Shown: positions 7,305 to 15,026, numbered from the stretch's first letter. The stretch is DNA of 40,020 nucleotides from DASXUC01 sp036505015 (GCA_036505015.1 DASXUC010000008.1:1-40020); one strand, 5' to 3'. A program made the numbers and translations. The notes: a model not told the origin generated them from the letters alone.

Positions 7305-8131
7305 TGCGCCTTCTTTCACTCGCCGACGCGATCGCAGAGTACGTCCACGACGGCGATACCGTCGCGCTGGAAGGATTCACCCACCTCATCCCATTCGCGG
7401 CCGGCCACGAAGTCATCCGCCAGCAGCGGCGCGACCTGACGCTGGTGCGCATGACGCCGGATCTGATCTACGAGCAGATGATCGGCATGGGCTGCGCGCG
7501 CAAGCTGATCTTCTCGTGGGGCGGCAATCCCGGCGTGGGATCGCTGTACCGGCTGCGGGATGCGGTGGAGCATGGATGGCCGCAGCCGCTGGAGATCGAG
7601 GAGCACAGCCACGCGGGCATGGCCGCGGCGTATGCGGCGGGTGCGGCCGGGCTGCCGCTGGCGGTGCTGCGCGCGTATACGGGCACGGACCTGGGGCGGG
7701 TCAATCCGCACATCCAGTCCATCACCGATCCATTTACGGGCGAATCGCTGGCTGCCATTCCGGCGCTGCGCCCCGACGTGGGCATCATCCACGCGCAGCG
7801 GGCCGACCGCGCCGGGAACGTGCTGATCGAGGGCATCGTCGGCGTGCAGAAGGAAGTTGCGATGGCGTCGGCCCGGGCAGTGGTGACCGTCGAGGAGATC
7901 GTCGATGACCTGCGCGCGGCCAGTCCGAACTCCGTGATTCTGCCGGGCTGGACCATCGATGCACTCGTCGAGGCGCCCGGCGGCGCGCGGCCATCCTACG
8001 CGCACGGCTATTACGGCCGGGACAACGCGTTCTACACGGCCTGGGATGGGATCTCGCGGGACCGGGAGACGTTTTTGGCCTGGATGATGGAACACGTAGT
8101 GGCGACCGACCAGGTGTTCGGCAGGAGGTGA
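7304..8131 (+). CDS. CoA-transferase subunit A (GctA/CatI type), probable 3-oxoadipate:CoA transferase
   Basis: A 275-residue family I CoA-transferase alpha subunit. Visible blocks are DGDTVALEGFTHLIPFAAGHE near residue 16, RKLIFSWGGNPGVGSLYR near 66, and DVGIIHAQRADRAGNVLIEG near 158. It is longer than PcaI (about 230) and looks like the glutaconate/CatI branch, some members of which act on 3-oxoadipate. The IpdA ring hydrolases are the other possibility. The pca context makes 3-oxoadipate + succinyl-CoA the likely reaction (inference). The ATG at 7304 overlaps the pcaG stop. The stop TGA (8129-8131) lies inside the first unit of the GTGAC repeat array. Confidence 0.87.
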   Translation: MRLLSLADAIAEYVHDGDTVALEGFTHLIPFAAGHEVIRQQRRDLTLVRMTPDLIYEQMIGMGCARKLIFSWGGNPGVGSLYRLRDAVEHGWPQPLEIEEHSHAGMAAAYAAGAAGLPLAVLRAYTGTDLGRVNPHIQSITDPFTGESLAAIPALRPDVGIIHAQRADRAGNVLIEGIVGVQKEVAMASARAVVTVEEIVDDLRAASPNSVILPGWTIDALVEAPGGARPSYAHGYYGRDNAFYTAWDGISRDRETFLAWMMEHVVATDQVFGRR

Positions 8132-8210
8132 CAGTCACCGGTCAGCAGGAGGTGACAGTCACCGGTCGGCAGGAGGTGACAGTCACCGGTCAGGAGGGGG
8201 TGACTGTCAC
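8121..8210 (+). repeat. Tandem 24-bp palindromic array (GTGACAGTCAC), three full units plus one degenerate
   Basis: Units start at 8121, 8145 and 8169 and differ by one base (last position). Each holds the sequence AGGAGGTGA, fully complementary to the 16S rRNA 3' end, overlapping the palindrome GTGACAGTCAC. A fourth, shorter unit at 8193-8210 carries GTGACTGTCAC. The array begins within the last codons of the subunit A gene and fills most of the gap before subunit B, replacing what should be a coupled junction. Confidence 0.93.
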
Positions 8211-8264
8211 TATTATGGCTATTAAGGAGTGACCTCACTTGGGCCTAAACTCGGAATAAGACCG

Positions 8265-9032
8265 ATGGACTACACCGCGTCCGAGATGATGATCGTCGCA
8301 GCGGCGCGCGCGCTGAAAAACGACGACGTGTGCTTCGTCGGTATCGGCGCCCCCTCGGCCGCCTGCAATCTGGCACGTCTGACCCATGCCCCTGACATCA
8401 CGCTCATTTACGAGTCCGGGACCATCGGTACGAAGCCGACTGTGCTGCCGCTGTCCATCGGTGATCCCGAACTGTGCGAGACCGCTCTAACCACGGTGTC
8501 GGTCCCCGAGATGTTCGCGTACTGGCTGCAGGGCGGCCGCATCACGGTGGGGTTCCTCGGCGCGGCGCAGCTGGACCGGTTCGGCAACATCAATACCACG
8601 GTGATCGGAGACTACGCGCATCCCAAGGTCCGCCTGCCGGGTGCCGGCGGGGCGCCGGAGATCGCCAGTCACTGCCGTGAGGTGTTTGTGATCGTGGTGC
8701 AGACCACCCGCGCGTTCGTGCCCCGCGTGGATTTCATCACCTCGTTCGGTCACGGCGCCGGGATCGATCATCGCTCAAAACTCGGCATCGGCACCGCGGG
8801 GCCGACGCTGGTGATCACGGATCTGTGCCTGCTCGCCCCGGATCCCGACACCAAGGAGCTGATCGTTACCTCGATTCATCCGGGCGTGAGTCGGAAGGAC
8901 ATCGCCGATCGCACCGGCTGGCCGATCCGGTTTGCCGCCGCCGTGGCCGAGACGCCCCCGCCGGGGGCCCGTGAGCTGGCGGTGCTCCGAGATCTGCAGG
9001 CGCGCTCAGTGCCCGCAGGCGCGGCACGGTGA
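8265..9032 (+). CDS. CoA-transferase subunit B (GctB/CatJ type)
   Basis: A 255-residue beta subunit of the CoA-transferase. The catalytic glutamate is visible as E50 in LIYESGTIG, the ESG form used by the glutaconate/CatJ branch. Its presence argues against an IpdB-type hydrolase, which lacks the transferase glutamate. Other blocks are VCFVGIGAPSAACNLAR, GFLGAAQLDRFGNINTTVIG and FITSFGHGAG. The ATG at 8265 (MDYTASEMM) is chosen because family members begin this way. A GTG at 8229 in the same frame would add 12 residues, but the AAGGA before it touches the codon. The stop overlaps the pcaB GTG by 4 bp. Confidence 0.9.
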   Translation: MDYTASEMMIVAAARALKNDDVCFVGIGAPSAACNLARLTHAPDITLIYESGTIGTKPTVLPLSIGDPELCETALTTVSVPEMFAYWLQGGRITVGFLGAAQLDRFGNINTTVIGDYAHPKVRLPGAGGAPEIASHCREVFVIVVQTTRAFVPRVDFITSFGHGAGIDHRSKLGIGTAGPTLVITDLCLLAPDPDTKELIVTSIHPGVSRKDIADRTGWPIRFAAAVAETPPPGARELAVLRDLQARSVPAGAAR

Positions 9033-10375
9033 CCGAACTCTCCGACACCCTGTTCAGTGCGCCGGAGATGACCGCGGTGTTTTCCGGCTCCGTGTTCGTG
9101 CAGCGCATGCTCGACTTCGAGGCGGCCCTCGCGCGGGCGCAGGCCGTGGCGGGAGTGGTTCCGCAGCGCGCGGCGGATGACATCGCCGCCCAGTGCCGCG
9201 TCGAGCAGTTCGACGTCCACGCGCTATTTCAAGAGGCGGCCCAGGCCGGCACTCCCGCCATTCCGCTGGTCCGCCGGCTGTCCGATCTCGTCGGGGCCGA
9301 TGCGCGCGGCTTGGTGCATTGGGGCGCCACCAGCCAGGATGTCATCGATACCGCGACGGTCCTGCAGATGCGCGAAGGATTGGGGGTGCTCATCGCCGGG
9401 CTCACGGGTCTGGCGTCGGCCTGTGCGGTTCTCGCCGAACGCCATCGTCAGACCCCGATGCCGGGGCGCACCCTGCTGCAGCACGCGGTGCCGATTACTT
9501 TCGGGTTGAAAGCGGCGCGATGGTTGGCGATGACCGTGCGGTTGATCCGCCGGCTGGGCGATCTGCGGGAGGGGCTGGCGGTGCAGTTGGGCGGCGCGGC
9601 GGGGACGCTGGCCGCGATGGGAGATCACGGGGTGCAGGTCATGGAGCTGGTCGCCAGGGCGCTGGACCTGCGCGTGCCCGAATTGCCGTGGCACGCCGAG
9701 CGGGATCGCATCGCCGACGTGGCGGGCGCGCTGGGCACGGTGGCCGGGGCGATGGGCAAGATTGCCACCGATGTCGTCCTCCTCGCGCAAACGGAAGTGG
9801 GGGAAGCGTCACCGGCGGCGCCCGGCACGTCGTCGACGATGCCCCAGAAGCGCAATCCGGTGGAGGCGACCCACGCGCTGGCGTGTTCCCGCCTCGCGAT
9901 CGGGTTGGTGTCGGCGCTGCTTGCGGCCATGGTCCAGGAGCATGAACGCGGCACGGGGGGCTGGCAGGCGGAGTGGGAGGCCGTGCCGGAATTGTTTCGC
10001 TTTACGTCGGGCGCGGTGCGGTGGACGGAACGTGCCATCAGCGGCCTTGACGTCGATGCGGTCCGGATGCGTGCGAATGTGGACTCCGCCGACGGGTTGA
10101 TCATGGCTGAAGCGTTGACCATGATGCTCGCCTCGAAGATCGGACGCGACGAAGCCTACCGGGTGGTGCAGCGTATCTCCGATCAGGTCGCCCACACGCA
10201 CATCCCCCTGCGCGAGGCCGCCCTGGCCGATCCGCAACTCCGCGACTCACTGTCGGCCTGGGAGGTCGACCGCACGCTCGAGGTCGAGGCGTATCGTGGG
10301 AGTACGGACGCCTTCATCGACCGTGCGCTGAACGCGTTCCGGGCGCTGCAGGGTTCGACCAGGGAGCCGCGGTGA
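9029..10375 (+). CDS. pcaB: 3-carboxy-cis,cis-muconate cycloisomerase
   Basis: A 448-residue member of the fumarase/aspartase superfamily, the usual length for PcaB. The superfamily signature GTSSTMPQKRNPVEA is at about residues 266-280. VHWGATSQDVIDTATVLQ near residue 92 carries the substrate-binding TSQD, and PGRTLLQHAVPITFGLKAA near 146 is typical of bacterial PcaB. It converts 3-carboxy-cis,cis-muconate to 4-carboxymuconolactone, the substrate of PcaC. The start GTG overlaps the subunit B stop and the end overlaps the following gene by 4 bp, so it is part of the coupled operon. Confidence 0.95.
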   Translation: MTELSDTLFSAPEMTAVFSGSVFVQRMLDFEAALARAQAVAGVVPQRAADDIAAQCRVEQFDVHALFQEAAQAGTPAIPLVRRLSDLVGADARGLVHWGATSQDVIDTATVLQMREGLGVLIAGLTGLASACAVLAERHRQTPMPGRTLLQHAVPITFGLKAARWLAMTVRLIRRLGDLREGLAVQLGGAAGTLAAMGDHGVQVMELVARALDLRVPELPWHAERDRIADVAGALGTVAGAMGKIATDVVLLAQTEVGEASPAAPGTSSTMPQKRNPVEATHALACSRLAIGLVSALLAAMVQEHERGTGGWQAEWEAVPELFRFTSGAVRWTERAISGLDVDAVRMRANVDSADGLIMAEALTMMLASKIGRDEAYRVVQRISDQVAHTHIPLREAALADPQLRDSLSAWEVDRTLEVEAYRGSTDAFIDRALNAFRALQGSTREPR

Positions 10376-11175
10376 CGCCGGCCGCCCTCGCCGCGCTCCT
10401 GCGCGAATCGCGCGTGTTCGACCTCGAGCACCCGCGGCAGCTGGGCGATCCCGTCTACCCGCCACATCGCCCTGGAACCCTGTTCACCCTGCATCGCCGT
10501 CATGAACCCGGCGGCGACGAGGTCCGGACCAGCGCGTCGGGCATGATCTTCACCGCCGAGCACACCGGCACGCACATCGACGCGTTTGCGCATCAGGCCA
10601 TGCATCTGACGCTGTACGGCGGCGTGCAGATCTCTCCGGCCGTGCAGACCCCGACTGGATTCACGCAGTTGGGCATCGACACGGTCCCGCCGATCGTCGC
10701 GCGCGGTGTACTGCTCGATCTCGCCGCGCGGCGCGGGGGCCCGCTGCCGGAGCACACACTGGTGAGTGCGGCGGACCTGAAAGCGTGCCGCGATGCACAG
10801 GGCACGGACATCGATGAGGGCGACGTCGTGCTGATCCGCACGGGCAATGACACATTTTGGAGCGAGCCGGAGCGTTATCTCAACGGCCCCGGGATCTCCG
10901 GCGAGGCCTCCGAATGGCTGGCCGATTACAAGGTGCTCGCGGTCGGCGCCGACAACGTGGCGTGGGATCTCCCCGGATTCGTCGATGAGCGGCTGCAGGT
11001 CTCGCTTCCCGGCCACGCCGTGCTGCTGGTCCAGCGAGGCATCTACATCATCGAGAATCTAGATCTGGCCGAGCTCTCCGCGGCGCACTGCTACGAGTTC
11101 GTCTTCGTCTGCCTGCCGCTGAAAGTGCGCGGCGGCACGGCCAGCCCGGTGCGGCCGGTCGCGCTCCTCCCATAG
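10372..11175 (+). CDS. Cyclase-family metal-dependent hydrolase (KynB-like fold)
   Basis: A 267-residue protein of the cyclase family, which includes kynurenine formamidase KynB and isatin hydrolase. The metal-binding signature HTGTHIDAFAH lies at about residues 64-74. Another block, DEGDVVLIRTGNDTFW, is near residue 152. Such enzymes hydrolyse amides, lactams or lactones. In this operon every step from protocatechuate to 3-oxoadipate is present except the enol-lactone hydrolase PcaD. This gene is therefore the best candidate for a non-orthologous replacement (inference, not a family property). GTG start at 10372 overlaps pcaB; its TAG overlaps the next GTG by one base. Confidence 0.85.
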   Translation: MTPAALAALLRESRVFDLEHPRQLGDPVYPPHRPGTLFTLHRRHEPGGDEVRTSASGMIFTAEHTGTHIDAFAHQAMHLTLYGGVQISPAVQTPTGFTQLGIDTVPPIVARGVLLDLAARRGGPLPEHTLVSAADLKACRDAQGTDIDEGDVVLIRTGNDTFWSEPERYLNGPGISGEASEWLADYKVLAVGADNVAWDLPGFVDERLQVSLPGHAVLLVQRGIYIIENLDLAELSAAHCYEFVFVCLPLKVRGGTASPVRPVALLP

Positions 11176-11786
11176 TGCGCAACATCGATCGGCCGGAGTT
11201 CTGGGAGCAGGCCTACCAGGAGGGCCGCGACGCCTGGGATCTGGGCGGGCCGACCCCTGTCTTTCAGCGTTTGCTCCGAAGCGGTGAATTTCCACCGGGA
11301 CGGATGATCGTGCCGGGCGCTGGACGCGGCTACGACGCGCGTGAGTTCGCCAGGCACGGGTTCACCGTCACGGCCGTCGACTTCGCGGCCGATGCGGTAC
11401 AAGACATGCGAGACCGGGCCGACCTCGCGGCGCCGGTGGAGATCCTGCAGGCAGACATCTTCGAATTACCTGATGCGATGGCCGGCACCTTCGATTACGT
11501 CCTGGAGTACGTCTGCTACTGCGCGATCGATCCCCGCCGGCGCCCCGAGTATGCCGATGCCGTCGCCCGCCTGCTGAAGCCGGGCGGCACCTTCATCGAC
11601 CTGGCGATGCCGGTCGACGACCACACCGGCGGGCCGCCGTTCGCGGTGTCGGTCGCCGAGCTGCTGACGCTGTTTACCGAGCGGGGATTCACCTTGGTGC
11701 GGCGCGAAATCCCTCCCGATTCGGTGCCCCCGCGGCGCGGACGCGAAGAGCTGCTGATCTTCCGGTTCGCCGGATTGACCGCATGA
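11175..11786 (+). CDS. SAM-dependent methyltransferase, TPMT-like
   Basis: A 203-residue class I methyltransferase. The opening FWEQAYQEGRDAWDLGGPTP resembles thiopurine/thiol methyltransferases. Motif I is IVPGAGRGYDAREFARHG (about residues 45-62), followed by the acidic VTAVDFAADAV (loop at about 66-76), and the post-motif LQADIFELPDA near 94. The substrate is unknown. An O-methyl or thiol acceptor cannot be told apart from sequence. It is cotranscribed with the pca genes by 1- and 4-bp overlaps, but methylation is not part of the beta-ketoadipate pathway, so it may serve detoxification or a neighbouring substrate. Confidence 0.82.
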   Translation: MRNIDRPEFWEQAYQEGRDAWDLGGPTPVFQRLLRSGEFPPGRMIVPGAGRGYDAREFARHGFTVTAVDFAADAVQDMRDRADLAAPVEILQADIFELPDAMAGTFDYVLEYVCYCAIDPRRRPEYADAVARLLKPGGTFIDLAMPVDDHTGGPPFAVSVAELLTLFTERGFTLVRREIPPDSVPPRRGREELLIFRFAGLTA

Positions 11787-13063
11787 AGAAGATCCTCTAC
11801 GTGATCCTCGATGGACTGGGCGACCGGCCGAGCCAGGAGCTGGGGGACCGCACGCCGCTGGAGGCCGCTGCGACCCCGAACCTCGACGGGCTGGCGGCCG
11901 CCGGCCGGCAGGGCAGCGTGATCAGCGTGGGCAAGGACATCGCCCCGGAATCCGACGTCGCCGTGATGGCGATCCTGGGCTACGACCCGATGCGGTACCA
12001 TGCCGGACGCGGTCCGCTCGAAGCGCTGGGGGCCGGGCTTGAATTCAAAGCCGGCGACGTCGCGCTGCGCGGAAATTTCGCGACGCTCGGCAGCGGCTGG
12101 GAGATCGTCGACCGCCGCGTCGGGCGCAATTTGAGCAGTGAGGAAGCCCGTGAACTCGCCGCGGGCGTCAACGCCGAGGTGGTCCTGGCGTCGTCCCCGG
12201 CGCGGATGACCGTGCAGGCCACGATGGCCTACCGGTGTGCGGTCGTGTTCTATCCGCAGGAAGGGCGGCTGTCCGCACAGATCTCGAACACCGATCCCGC
12301 CTACGCCCGTGTGAAAGGACTCGGCGTCGCGAAGGCCGAGTTCGGCAACCTGGTCGAGGAGTGCCAACCGCTGGACGACTCGCCGGAGGCGTGGACCGCG
12401 GCCGAGCTGGTCAACGAGTTCACGCGCAAGAGCCGGGGGATTCTCGAGGCGCACCCGGTCAACCAGCGCCGCCGCGAGCGGGGCGACCCGCCCGCCAACG
12501 TCATCCTGGTCCGCGACGCGGGCGATCATCTGCCGGAGGTGCCGTCGATGCGGGAGCGATTCGGCGTCGACTTCGGCTGTTTCGTGGAGATGCCGGTGGA
12601 GCGCGGGATCGCCCGCATCCTCGGCATGGCGATCATCGAAGTCCCGCCGAGCATGGGAGACCGCGACCGCGTCTACCGGCAGTGGGCGCACCGCGCCGCC
12701 GAGGAAATTCCCCGCCATGGCGGGCTGTATCTTCATCTCAAGGGACCGGACGAACCCGGCCACGATGGCGATTGCGAGGGGAAGCGCGACGTCATCACCC
12801 TGATTGACCGCGCGTTTTTCGGGGAGTTGCTGCCGCGGATCGATCTCACCGATACCATTATCGCGGTGACCGCCGATCACGCCACGCCGTGCGCGCTGCG
12901 CGGGCATTCCGCCGATCCGGTGCCGCTGGTGGTCTCAGGGAACGGCGTGCGTGCAGACGGCACGACGGCGTTCAGCGAGCGCGATGCGCAGCAGGGAGAT
13001 CTCGGGACGCTCCTGGGCACCGACATCATGCCGCTGCTGGTCGAGTTGGCGAAAGCCCCCTGA
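11783..13063 (+). CDS. apgM: 2,3-bisphosphoglycerate-independent phosphoglycerate mutase, archaeal type
   Basis: A 426-residue alkaline-phosphatase-superfamily enzyme interconverting 3- and 2-phosphoglycerate. Length and motifs match the archaeal-type ApgM: YVILDGLGDRPSQELGDRTP at the N-terminus, ATPNLDGLA near residue 31, PESDVAVMAILGYDP with the nucleophilic Ser near 54, DEPGHDGD near 323, and TADHATPCALRGHSADPVP at about 363. It is shorter than the GpmI type (about 510). It is the last gene of the pca operon and overlaps the methyltransferase by 4 bp. A central glycolytic gene in this position is odd; nothing in the sequence suggests it is broken. Confidence 0.93.
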   Translation: MKKILYVILDGLGDRPSQELGDRTPLEAAATPNLDGLAAAGRQGSVISVGKDIAPESDVAVMAILGYDPMRYHAGRGPLEALGAGLEFKAGDVALRGNFATLGSGWEIVDRRVGRNLSSEEARELAAGVNAEVVLASSPARMTVQATMAYRCAVVFYPQEGRLSAQISNTDPAYARVKGLGVAKAEFGNLVEECQPLDDSPEAWTAAELVNEFTRKSRGILEAHPVNQRRRERGDPPANVILVRDAGDHLPEVPSMRERFGVDFGCFVEMPVERGIARILGMAIIEVPPSMGDRDRVYRQWAHRAAEEIPRHGGLYLHLKGPDEPGHDGDCEGKRDVITLIDRAFFGELLPRIDLTDTIIAVTADHATPCALRGHSADPVPLVVSGNGVRADGTTAFSERDAQQGDLGTLLGTDIMPLLVELAKAP

Positions 13064-13125
13064 AACCGGTCGGAGGCACCGTGGAGTCCCCTGGGCCGTT
13101 TCACCCATTGTGCCGGCGGTCCAAC

Positions 13126-13150
13126 TGTGTCACACTTGATGTGCATCACA
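13126..13150. promoter_or_regulatory. Palindromic motifs in the cold-shock gene leader
   Basis: Two small inverted repeats lie between apgM and the cold-shock gene: TGTG-T-CACA (13126-13134) and TGATG-TG-CATCA (13137-13148). They could be an operator for the 135-nt upstream region. No convincing -35/-10 pair was found here, so this is a weak call. Confidence 0.25.
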
Positions 13151-13198
13151 GAAGCATGCAAGGTCTGTGGTAGTAAGTAGTACAAAGGTGGTAGAAGC

Positions 13199-13405
13199 AT
13201 GGCAACTGGTACGGTGAAGTGGTTCAACAGCGAGAAGGGGTATGGTTTCATTACCCCGGAAGACGGGTCGAAGGACCTGTTCGTGCACTTCAGCGGCATC
13301 GAAGGCGATGGGTACAAGTCCCTCAATGAGGGGCAGAAGGTCGAGTACACACCGTCGCAGGGTCAGAAGGGCCCGCAGGCGACCGGTGTTCGCGTCATCG
13401 GCTAA
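13199..13405 (+). CDS. Cold-shock protein, CspA family
   Basis: A 68-residue single cold-shock domain that binds single-stranded RNA and DNA and unwinds mRNA structure. Both RNA-binding motifs are intact: RNP1 as KGYGFI (residues 13-18) and RNP2 as DLFVHF (26-31), after the standard TGTVKWFN start. An AAAGGTGG Shine-Dalgarno-like sequence precedes the ATG. The gene has a leader of up to 135 nt and is closed by a strong hairpin terminator, so it is probably an independent unit. Confidence 0.97.
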   Translation: MATGTVKWFNSEKGYGFITPEDGSKDLFVHFSGIEGDGYKSLNEGQKVEYTPSQGQKGPQATGVRVIG

Positions 13406-13430
13406 CCGACGATAACCTGCTGAACTGAGT

Positions 13431-13462
13431 CCGAGGCCCGGGCAGCGATGCCCGGGCCTCGG
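13431..13462 (+). terminator. Hairpin terminator of the cold-shock gene
   Basis: A perfect 14-bp stem, CCGAGGCCCGGGCA (13431-13444) and its complement (13449-13462), closes a GCGA tetraloop 25 nt after the stop. There is no T-tract, as is common for high-GC terminators. Confidence 0.85.
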
Positions 13463-13482
13463 CGTGTGCGGGGCGAACGCGA

Positions 13483-13802
13483 TAGTGGGTCAATCTGGAT
13501 TGGCGGCGGTTTGTGCTCGGGGGCGGCCCCTCGCTGCCAGTCAGGCGGCTCGGATTGTCACTGCAGGCCTCACGCTCCCTGCCGCGCTCGCCTGCCAATC
13601 TGTAGCTACGGATCACGACGGTCACTTCCGCTGACCGCGACATCGGTGCGGCGATCCTATGCTTCACGGCCTGCGATGTGGTTGCCGCCCGCCAATCTCC
13701 GCTCGCGGGCCGCCCCACTCGCCCGCCCCCAGCACCTTCCGGGAGCGGTATACGGCCCTCCACTCGTCCTGCGAAGGAGTTGATGGTCAAACCGACCCAC
13801 TA
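13483..13802. other. 320-bp gene-free stretch bounded by 9-bp inverted repeats (possible MITE or IS remnant)
   Basis: TAGTGGGTC at 13483-13491 is the exact inverse of GACCCACTA at 13794-13802. The DNA between has no open frame with recognisable protein similarity. A minus-strand frame starting at 13790 runs through the cold-shock terminator and looks spurious. The ends, the size and the position between two transcription units fit a miniature element or a decayed insertion sequence. No target duplication is clear, so the call is tentative. Confidence 0.35.
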
Positions 13803-13819
13803 CCCGATCGCGATATGTT

Positions 13820-13848
13820 TGGACATCCGCGCTCTTTGATGCTATGAT
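13820..13848 (+). promoter_or_regulatory. Sigma-70-type promoter upstream of the SnoaL-like gene
   Basis: TGGACA (13820-13825), a 17-bp spacer, then TATGAT (13843-13848) preceded by an extended -10 TGC. It lies in the most AT-rich part of the gap, 18 bp outside the inverted-repeat element. Transcription from it would give a leader of about 175 nt, in which I see no further gene. Confidence 0.6.
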
Positions 13849-14031
13849 GATTGATGTAGCGCGACTGCTGTAGTTGGATCGCGCGCGTACGACGCCAGTA
13901 CGAACGCTCCCATTCTTCTCGGTTCACTCCTGATCCGCACTGGGACAAGCGAATCGCCGCGAATGGCTGCCCACTCTCGTCCTGCCGGCAGAGAGGGTGA
14001 GGACAGCTCCACAGCTCTGCAAGGAGATCCG

Positions 14032-14469
14032 ATGTTGCCAGAAGACAGCAAGAAGCTCGTGCGTCGTTTGATCGACGGGATCAACGCGGGAAACTGGTCC
14101 GTGTTGGACGAGACGTTTGCTCCGAATTACGTCGAGCGGACACCATTTCCCGGTAGCACGCCGAACCTGGCGGGTGTGAAGGAATCCCTGACCCAGCTCC
14201 GCGCCGCGTTCCCCGACTTCCGCTACACGGTCGAGGACGAGATCTACGCGGGCGACAAGATCGTGAACCGCCTGACCGCGAAGGGTACCCAGAAGAACGA
14301 GTTCATGGGATCACCCGCAACGGGCAAGCTGGCAACCTGGACGGAAATCCACATCAGCCGGGTCGCCGATGGCAAGTTCGTCGAGCACTGGGGGATCGTG
14401 GACCAGTACTCGATGCTGCAGCAGCTCGGGCTGGTTCCAGCCGCCAAGATCGTCGCGGCTGTGAAATAG
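14032..14469 (+). CDS. SnoaL-like ester cyclase / NTF2-fold protein
   Basis: A 145-residue protein of the SnoaL-like group in the NTF2 fold: VRRLIDGINAGNWSVLDETFAPNY, then FPGSTPNLAGVKESLTQLRAAFPDF, then a beta-rich half ending in KFVEHWGIVDQYSMLQQLG. Family members include polyketide cyclases and many uncharacterised small-molecule enzymes; the reaction here is unknown. The ATG at 14032 is chosen over an in-frame ATG 23 codons earlier because AAGGAG (14021-14026) sits 5 nt before it and similarity begins there. It is a single-gene unit with its own promoter and terminator. Confidence 0.88.
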   Translation: MLPEDSKKLVRRLIDGINAGNWSVLDETFAPNYVERTPFPGSTPNLAGVKESLTQLRAAFPDFRYTVEDEIYAGDKIVNRLTAKGTQKNEFMGSPATGKLATWTEIHISRVADGKFVEHWGIVDQYSMLQQLGLVPAAKIVAAVK

Positions 14470-14500
14470 CTCCGACTGAAATAGGCTCTGCTCGTCATCA

Positions 14501-14531
14501 GGGACGGGGGAATCCCCCCGTCCCTGTTCTT
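14501..14531 (+). terminator. Rho-independent terminator of the SnoaL-like gene
   Basis: GGGACGGGGG (14501-14510) pairs with CCCCCGTCCC (14515-14524) around an AATC loop, followed by the T-rich TGTTCTT. Confidence 0.9.
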
Positions 14532-14555
14532 ATTCGCGCAATCTCTCCGGCAGTT

Positions 14556-14583
14556 GTTCACATTGCGTTCACGATTGGTTGCG
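14556..14583 (+). promoter_or_regulatory. 11-bp direct repeats, probable response-regulator binding site
   Basis: GTTCAC occurs at 14556-14561 and 14567-14572, exactly 11 bp apart, with a third GTT at 14578. Direct repeats with 11-bp spacing are the classic target layout of OmpR/PhoB-type regulators, and such a regulator is encoded two genes downstream. The site is 42 nt before the GTG of the first gene. Autoregulation is inferred. Confidence 0.55.
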
Positions 14584-14624
14584 ATCCTGCATCGTGGAAG
14601 TCAATTCACCGGGGAGGGATCATC

Positions 14625-15017
14625 GTGAACAGAGCTTGGATCGTCGGCATTGTGGTGCTCGTCGTGCTGGTTGCCATCGGCGTGAGCGTGGCCAACAACG
14701 CGTATCAGGCCGGCCTGGCGCAGGGCCTGTCGCAGAGCGCGCAGCCCGGCGCGCCGCCGCAGCCGGGCGCGGGCCCGTACCCGTATTACGGCCCGTGGCG
14801 GTACGGTTGGTTCGGCCACGGCTTCGGATTCGGGTTCCTGTTCCCACTGCTGTTCCTGTTCTTGATCTTCGGACTGTTGCGGGGATTGTGGTTCTGGGGA
14901 CGCGGCGGACCGGGATACTGGCACCGCGGGCCGTCGGCGGGGGGAGGCGTGCCCCCGTGGTTTGAAGAATGGCACCGCCGGGCGCACGAAGGTAAGCAGG
15001 ACACCGGTACCGCCTGA
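14625..15017 (+). CDS. Small two-helix membrane protein in the two-component operon
   Basis: A 130-residue protein of unrecognised family. Hydrophobic segments are at residues 5-23 and about 67-91. Between them lies a Pro/Gly/Tyr/Trp-rich stretch (GAGPYPYYGPWRYGWFGHG), and the C-terminus is Gly-rich and hydrophilic (WFEEWHRRAHEG). The GTG start at 14625 follows GGGGAGGG at 14611-14618. Similar Gly/Trp-rich small membrane proteins often precede BaeSR-like regulators in other bacteria and may be envelope-stress sensors or targets. That role is inference. Confidence 0.8.
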   Translation: MNRAWIVGIVVLVVLVAIGVSVANNAYQAGLAQGLSQSAQPGAPPQPGAGPYPYYGPWRYGWFGHGFGFGFLFPLLFLFLIFGLLRGLWFWGRGGPGYWHRGPSAGGGVPPWFEEWHRRAHEGKQDTGTA

Positions 15018-15026
15018 GCATGCGAT

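Noticed and set aside
8121..8210. CRISPR-like array
   Set aside because: Units are contiguous 24-bp repeats with no spacers and no cas genes nearby.
7304..9032. Steroid ring hydrolase IpdAB
   Set aside because: The beta subunit keeps the transferase glutamate in YESG, and the operon is protocatechuate-type with no steroid genes.
13064..13198. Structured cold-shock leader or riboswitch
   Set aside because: Only two short palindromes were found; no long conserved structure or cold-box-like sequence could be supported.
13395..13790. Minus-strand open frame of 131 codons in the gene-free stretch
   Set aside because: It reads through the cold-shock terminator, has no ribosome site and shows no protein family; treated as chance.
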